Shown one piece after another: positions 59,201 to 64,000 of a DNA stretch of 64,000 nt. Below the pieces are notes generated by a model. The model was given only the letters and a program-made list of their open reading frames with translations. It did no database searches and was not told where the DNA came from. A program made the translations under genes and the position numbers. The DNA comes from Mercurialis annua (Eukaryota; Streptophyta; Magnoliopsida; Malpighiales; Euphorbiaceae). The DNA is taken from contig NC_065573.1 of assembly GCF_937616625.2 (NCBI RefSeq), positions 9,935,001-9,999,000 of the forward strand. Direction: 5' to 3'. Each line of letters opens with the position of its first letter. Within the stretch, counting starts at the first letter, position 1.

Positions 59201-62200
59201 TTACGCAACGTGCGCGTGAAAACTGTTGCTAGGTTAGTATGTCGTGTCTCCAGTCTCATTAACGTGTCGTTTTGATTACCTCATGGTTAGGTTATATTAT
59301 GCAAAATGTGAGGAAAAAAGACGCTAGATTAGTATGTCGCGTCTCAAGTCTCTTTAACTCGTCGTTCCGATTACTTAAGCATGGTTAAGTTATATTATGC
59401 AAAGTGTGCGTGAAAAGTGATGCTAGATCAGTATGTCGCGTCTCAAGTCTCTTTAATTCGTCGTTACGATTACCTAAGCATGGTTAGTTTATATTACGCA
59501 AAGTCTGCGTAAAAAGTGACGCTAGATTAGTATGGCACGTCTTCAGTCTCTTTAACGCGTCGTTTTGATTACCATGCTTATGCCGCGTCTCAAGTCTCTA
59601 AAGCGTCGCTCTGATTACCTAATTATGGTTAGGTTATATTGCGCAAAGTGTGCGTGAAAAGTGACGCTAGATTAGTATGTCGCGTCATAAGTCTCTTTAA
59701 AGCGTTGTTACAATTACCTAACCATGGTTAAGTTATATTACGTGAAAAAAAAGTGACGCTAGATTAGTATGGCGCGTCTCAAGTCTCTTTAACGCATCGT
59801 TTCGATTACCATGCATATGTCACGTTACAAGTCTCTCTAACAACTCGTTCAAAGTGTGGGTGAAAATTGACAATAAACTAGTATGTCGCATCTTATGTCT
59901 CTTTAACGAGTCGTTCCGATTACCTAATTATGGTTTGGTTATTGTACACAATGTGTGCGTGAAAAGTGACGCTAGAATAGTATGTCGCGTCTCAAGTCTC
60001 TTTAACGCGTCATTCCGATTACCTAATAATGGATAGGTTATTTTACGCAAAGTGTGCGTGAAAAGTGACGCTATTTTAGTATGTCGCGTCACAAGTCCCT
60101 TTAACGCATTGTTACAATTACCTAAGCATGGTTAAGTTATATTAGGCAAAGTGTGCGTTAAAAGTGACGCTAGATTAGTATGGCGCGCCTCAAGTCTCTT
60201 TAACGCATCGTTTCGATTACCTATGCATGGTTAGGTTATTTTACGCAAAGTGTGCGTGAAAAGTGACGCTAGATCAGTATGTTGCATCTTAAGTCTCTTT
60301 AATGCGTCGTTCCGATTACCTAAGCCTGGGTAGGTTATTTTACGCAAAGTGTGCGTGAAAAGTGACGCTAGTTTAGTATGTTGTGTCTCAAGTCTCTTTA
60401 ACGCTTCGTTCCGATTACCAAAGCATGGTTAGGTTATATTACGCAAAGAGCGTGTGAATAGTGACTCTAGATTACCCAAGAATGGTTAGATTATATTACA
60501 GAAAGTGTGCGAGAAAAGTAAGGCTCGATTAGTATGTTGTATCTCAAGTCTCTAAAACGCGTCGTTCTAATTACATAAGCTTTAACTCAATTACGTATGT
60601 ATTATTTATATTACGCAAGGTGTGCGTGAAAAGTGACGCTAGATTAGTATGTTGCGTCTCAAGACTTTTTAATGCGTCGTTCAGATTACCTAAGCATGGT
60701 TATGTTATATTATGCAAAGTATAGGTCCAAAGTGACGCTAGATTAGTATGTCGTGTCTCAAGTCTCTTTGACGCGTCGTTTCGATTATCATGCTTATGTC
60801 ACATCACAAGTCTCTCAAACACGTCGTTCCGATTACCTAAGCATGGTTAGGTTAATACTACGCAAGGTGTGCGTGAAAAGAAACAATAGAATAGTAAATC
60901 GTGTCTGAAGTCTCTTTAACGCGTTCCGATTACCTAAGCATGGTTAGGTTATATTACAAAAAGTGTGCGTGAAAAGTGACAATCGATTAGTATGTCGCGT
61001 CTCAAGTATATTTAACGCGTAGTTCCGATTACCTATGTATGGTTAGGTTATATCATGAAATGTGTGCGTGAAAACTGACGCTAGATTAGTATGTTGTGCT
61101 CAATTCTCTTTATCGCGTTATTCCGATTATCAGAGCATGATTAGGTTATAATAAACATAGCGTGCTTGAAAAGTGACGCTAGATTAGTACGTCGCGTCTC
61201 AAGTCTCTTATACGCGTCGTTCCGATTACATAAGCATGGTTAGGTTATATTACGCAAAGTGTGCATGAAACGTGACGCTAGATAAGTATGTCGCGTTCTC
61301 TTTGACGCGTCGTTCTGATTACCTAAGCATAGTTAGATTATATTACGCAAAGAGTGCGTGAAAAGTGACGCTAGATTAGTATGTTGCGTCTCAAGTCTCT
61401 TGAACGCGTCGTTCTGATTATCCAATAATAGTTAGGTTATACTACGCAAAGTGTGCGAGAAAAGTAACACTATTAGTATGTCACATCTCAAGTCTCTTTA
61501 ACGTGTCGTTCCGATTAGCTAAGCATGGTTAGGTTATATTACGCAAGGTGTGCGTGAAAAGTGACTTTCGATTAGTATGCCGCGTCTCAAGGCTCTTTAA
61601 TGCGTCGTTTCGATTACCTAAGCATAGTTAGGTTATATTACGCAAAGAGTGTGTGAAAAGTGACGTAGGATTAGTATGTCGCGTCTTAACGCGTCGTTCC
61701 GATTACCCAAGAATGGTTAGGTTATATTACGTGAAGTGTGCGAGAAAAGTTGAGATAGCTTAGCATGTCGCGTTTCAAGTCTCTATAACGCGTCGTTCCG
61801 ATTACCTAAGCATGGTTAGCCTATATTACAAAAAGTGTGCGTGAAAAAGCAACAATAGATTAGTATGTCGCATCTCAAGTACCTTTAATGCGTCGTTCCG
61901 ATTACCTAAGCATGGTTAGGTTACATTACGCTAAGTGTGCGTGAAAAGTGATGCTAGATTAGTATGGCGCGTCTCAAGTCTCTTAAACGCGTTTTTTCAA
62001 TTACCATGCTTATGTCGCATCACAAGTCTCTCTAACGAGTCGTTCCAATTACCTGAGCATGGTTAGGTTATATTATGCAAAGTGTGCATAAAAAGTGACG
62101 CTAAATTAGTATGGCGCATCTCAAGTCTCTTTAATGCGTCGATTCGATTACCATGCTTATTTCGCGTAACTAGTCTCTCTAACACGTCGTTCCGATTACC

Positions 62201-64000
62201 TAAGCATGGTTAAGTTATATTACACAAAGGGTGCTTGAAGAGTGACGCTAGATTAGTATGTCCCGTCTCAATTACCTTTAACGCGTTGTTCAAATTACCT
62301 AAGCATGGTTAGGTTATATTACGCAAAGCGTGCGTGAAAAGTGACTCTAGATTAGTATGTCGCGTTCTCAAGTCTGTTTATCGCGTCGTTCCGATTTCCT
62401 ATGCATGGTTAGGTTATATATTGCGCAAAGTGTTCATGAAAAGTGACGCTAGATAAGTATGTTACGTTCTCTTTAACGCGTCGTTCCGATTACCTATGCA
62501 TGGTTAGGTTAAATTACGCAAAGAGTTCGTGAAAAGTGATGCTAGATTAGTATGTCGCGTCTAAAGTTTCTTTCACGCGTCGTTCCGATTATCCAAGAAT
62601 GGTTATGTTATATTACGCAAAGTTTGCGAGAAAAGTAAGGCTAGATTAGTATATTGTGTCTCAAGTCTCTTTAACGCGTCGTTCCGATTACCTAAGCATG
62701 GTTAGGTTATATTGCGCAAGGTGTGCCTGAAAAGTATCGCTCTCAAGGCTCTGTTATGCGTCGTTCTGATTACCTAAACATGGTTAGGTTATATTATGCA
62801 AAGTATAGGTCAAAAGTAACACTAGATTAGTATGTCGCGTCTCAAGTTTCTTTAACGCGTCATTTCGATTACCATGCTTATGTTGCGTCACAAGTCTCTC
62901 TAACGCGTCGTTCCGATTACCTAAGTATGGTTAGGTTATATTACGCAAGGTGTGCGTGAAAAGTAAAAATAGATTATTAGTATGTCGTATCTCAAGTCTC
63001 ATTAACGCGTCGTTCCGATTACCTAAGCATGGTTAGGTTATATAACGAATGCGTGAAAAGTGACAATATAATAGTATGTCGCGTCTCAAGTCTATTTAAC
63101 GTGTCGTTCTGATTACCTATGCATGGTTGGTTATATTATAAAAAGTGTGCGTGAAAACTGTTGCTAGATTAGTATGTCGCGTCTCAAGTCTCTTTATTGC
63201 GTTGGTTCGATTATCTAAGCATGGTTAGGTTATAATAAACAAAGCGTGCATGAAAAGTGACGCTAGATTAGTATGTCGCGTCTCAAGTCTCTTTAACGCG
63301 TCGTTCCGATTACCTAAGCATGGTTAAGTTATACTACGCAAAGTGTGCGTAAAAAGTGACGCTAGATTAGTATGTTGCTCTCAAGTCTCTTTAGCGCGTC
63401 GTTCTGATTAACGAAGCATGCTTAAGTTATATTACACAAAGTGCGCGTCTCAAGTCTCTTTAACGCGTCGTTTCAATTACCATGCTTATGTCGCGTCACA
63501 AGTATCTCTATCGCGTCGTTCCGATTACCTAAGCATGGTTAGGTTATATTACGCGAAGTATGCGTGCAAAATGACAATAGATTAGTATGTCGCGTCTGAA
63601 GTCTATTTAATGCGTCGTTCCGATTACGTAAGCATGGTTAGGTTATATTACGCAAGGTGTGCGTGAAAAGTGATGCTAGATTAGTATGTCGCGTCTCAAG
63701 TCTTTTTAAGGCGTCGTTCCGATTACTTAAGCATGGTTAAGTTATATAAGGCAAAGTGTGCGTAAAAAGTGACGCTAGATTAGTATGTCATGTCTCAAGT
63801 CTCTTTAACGCGTTGTTCCGATCAACTAAGCATGGTTAGGTTATATTATGAAGAGTGAGCATAAAAAGTGACGCAAAATTAGTATGCCGCGTCTCAAGTC
63901 TCTTAACGCGTGGTTTTAGTTACCATGTTTATGCCGCGTCACAAGTCTCTCTCACGCGTCGTTCTGATCACCTAAGCATGGTTAGGATATATTACGCAAA

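Larger units (their letters stand above)
49921..63410 (+). repeat. Superblock copy C (with MITE, without CACTA)
   Basis: Partner of 33641-49690, in the same order and orientation, about 13.5 kb long. It contains the MITE at the equivalent place and an uninterrupted CACTA target site at 56278-56280. Differences from copy B are mostly single bases and small indels. Confidence 0.9.
49919..64000 (+). repeat. Satellite array block 7, plus orientation (contains MITE copy 2)
   Basis: Plus-strand satellite to the end of the window. All but the last ~600 bp belongs to superblock copy C. After about 63410 the array continues with ordinary monomers (AACGAAGCATGCTTAAG onward) that do not follow the inverted island seen after copy B. 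The right edge is cut by the window. Confidence 0.93.

Noticed and set aside
1..64000. CRISPR-like array of regularly spaced repeats
   Set aside because: Units are head-to-tail with no unique spacers; the whole 99-bp monomer is repeated. This is a eukaryotic satellite.
1..64000. Telomere-like TTAGG motifs in GGTTAGGTTATATT
   Set aside because: The motif occurs once per 99-bp monomer and is not in short tandem arrays, so it is not telomeric DNA.

Overview
This window is almost entirely tandem satellite DNA, almost certainly from a flowering-plant nuclear genome. I find no protein-coding gene. The basic unit is a monomer of about 99 bp (for example 38042-38140). It carries short landmarks in a fixed order: GCATGGTTAGGTTATATTAC, GCAAAGTGTGCGTG, GACGCTAGATTAGTATG, TCGCGTCTCAAGTCTCTTTA, ACGCGTCGTTCCGATTACCT. 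A second, recurrent unit is a 48-bp half-monomer marked by GATTACCATGCTTATGTCGC. The plant assignment rests on three intruders in the array: a plastid-type tRNA-Ser(GCU) segment, two copies of a Stowaway-like MITE, and a CACTA-like (En/Spm-type) DNA transposon. I do not recognise the satellite itself and cannot name the species or the chromosomal location.

Layout. 1-3740 is satellite in minus orientation, 3741-9684 plus, 9685-15838 minus, and 15839-32299 plus. At 32300-33540 the array is broken by organelle-like DNA: a 60-bp tandem repeat, unassigned sequence that may be mitochondrial, an intact-looking plastid-type trnS-GCU, and an AT-rich spacer. Plus-strand satellite resumes at 33541 and runs to 49700, holding MITE copy 1 (34366-34698) and the CACTA-like element (40038-41073). 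That element is followed by three further copies of its 3' tail, amplified together with satellite. A short inverted island (49701-49918) separates this from the last plus-strand block, 49919-64000, which holds MITE copy 2 (50610-50942).

Above the monomer level there are several nested duplications. A higher-order repeat of about 1.2 kb lies in the minus block at the left. A 12.08-kb offset duplication pairs 1-6220 with 12079-18318 and includes its orientation junction. A superblock of about 13.5 kb (about 16 kb where the CACTA cluster is present) pairs 33641-49690 with 49921-63410, and a partial third copy lies at 26654-32299. The MITE was duplicated with the superblock. The CACTA insertion was not: intact empty target sites are visible in both other copies.

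The most interesting signals are structural. A transposon tail has been captured into the satellite and amplified as a 479-bp composite unit with a fold-back junction. Orientation switches tend to fall at short microhomologies. The near-palindromic CCTAAGCATGGTTAGG core of the monomer sits at several rearrangement points, including the origin of the half-monomer. The open reading frames in the window are by-products of a monomer length divisible by three. All comparisons here were made by eye, so block boundaries are good to roughly a monomer unless an exact base is explained.
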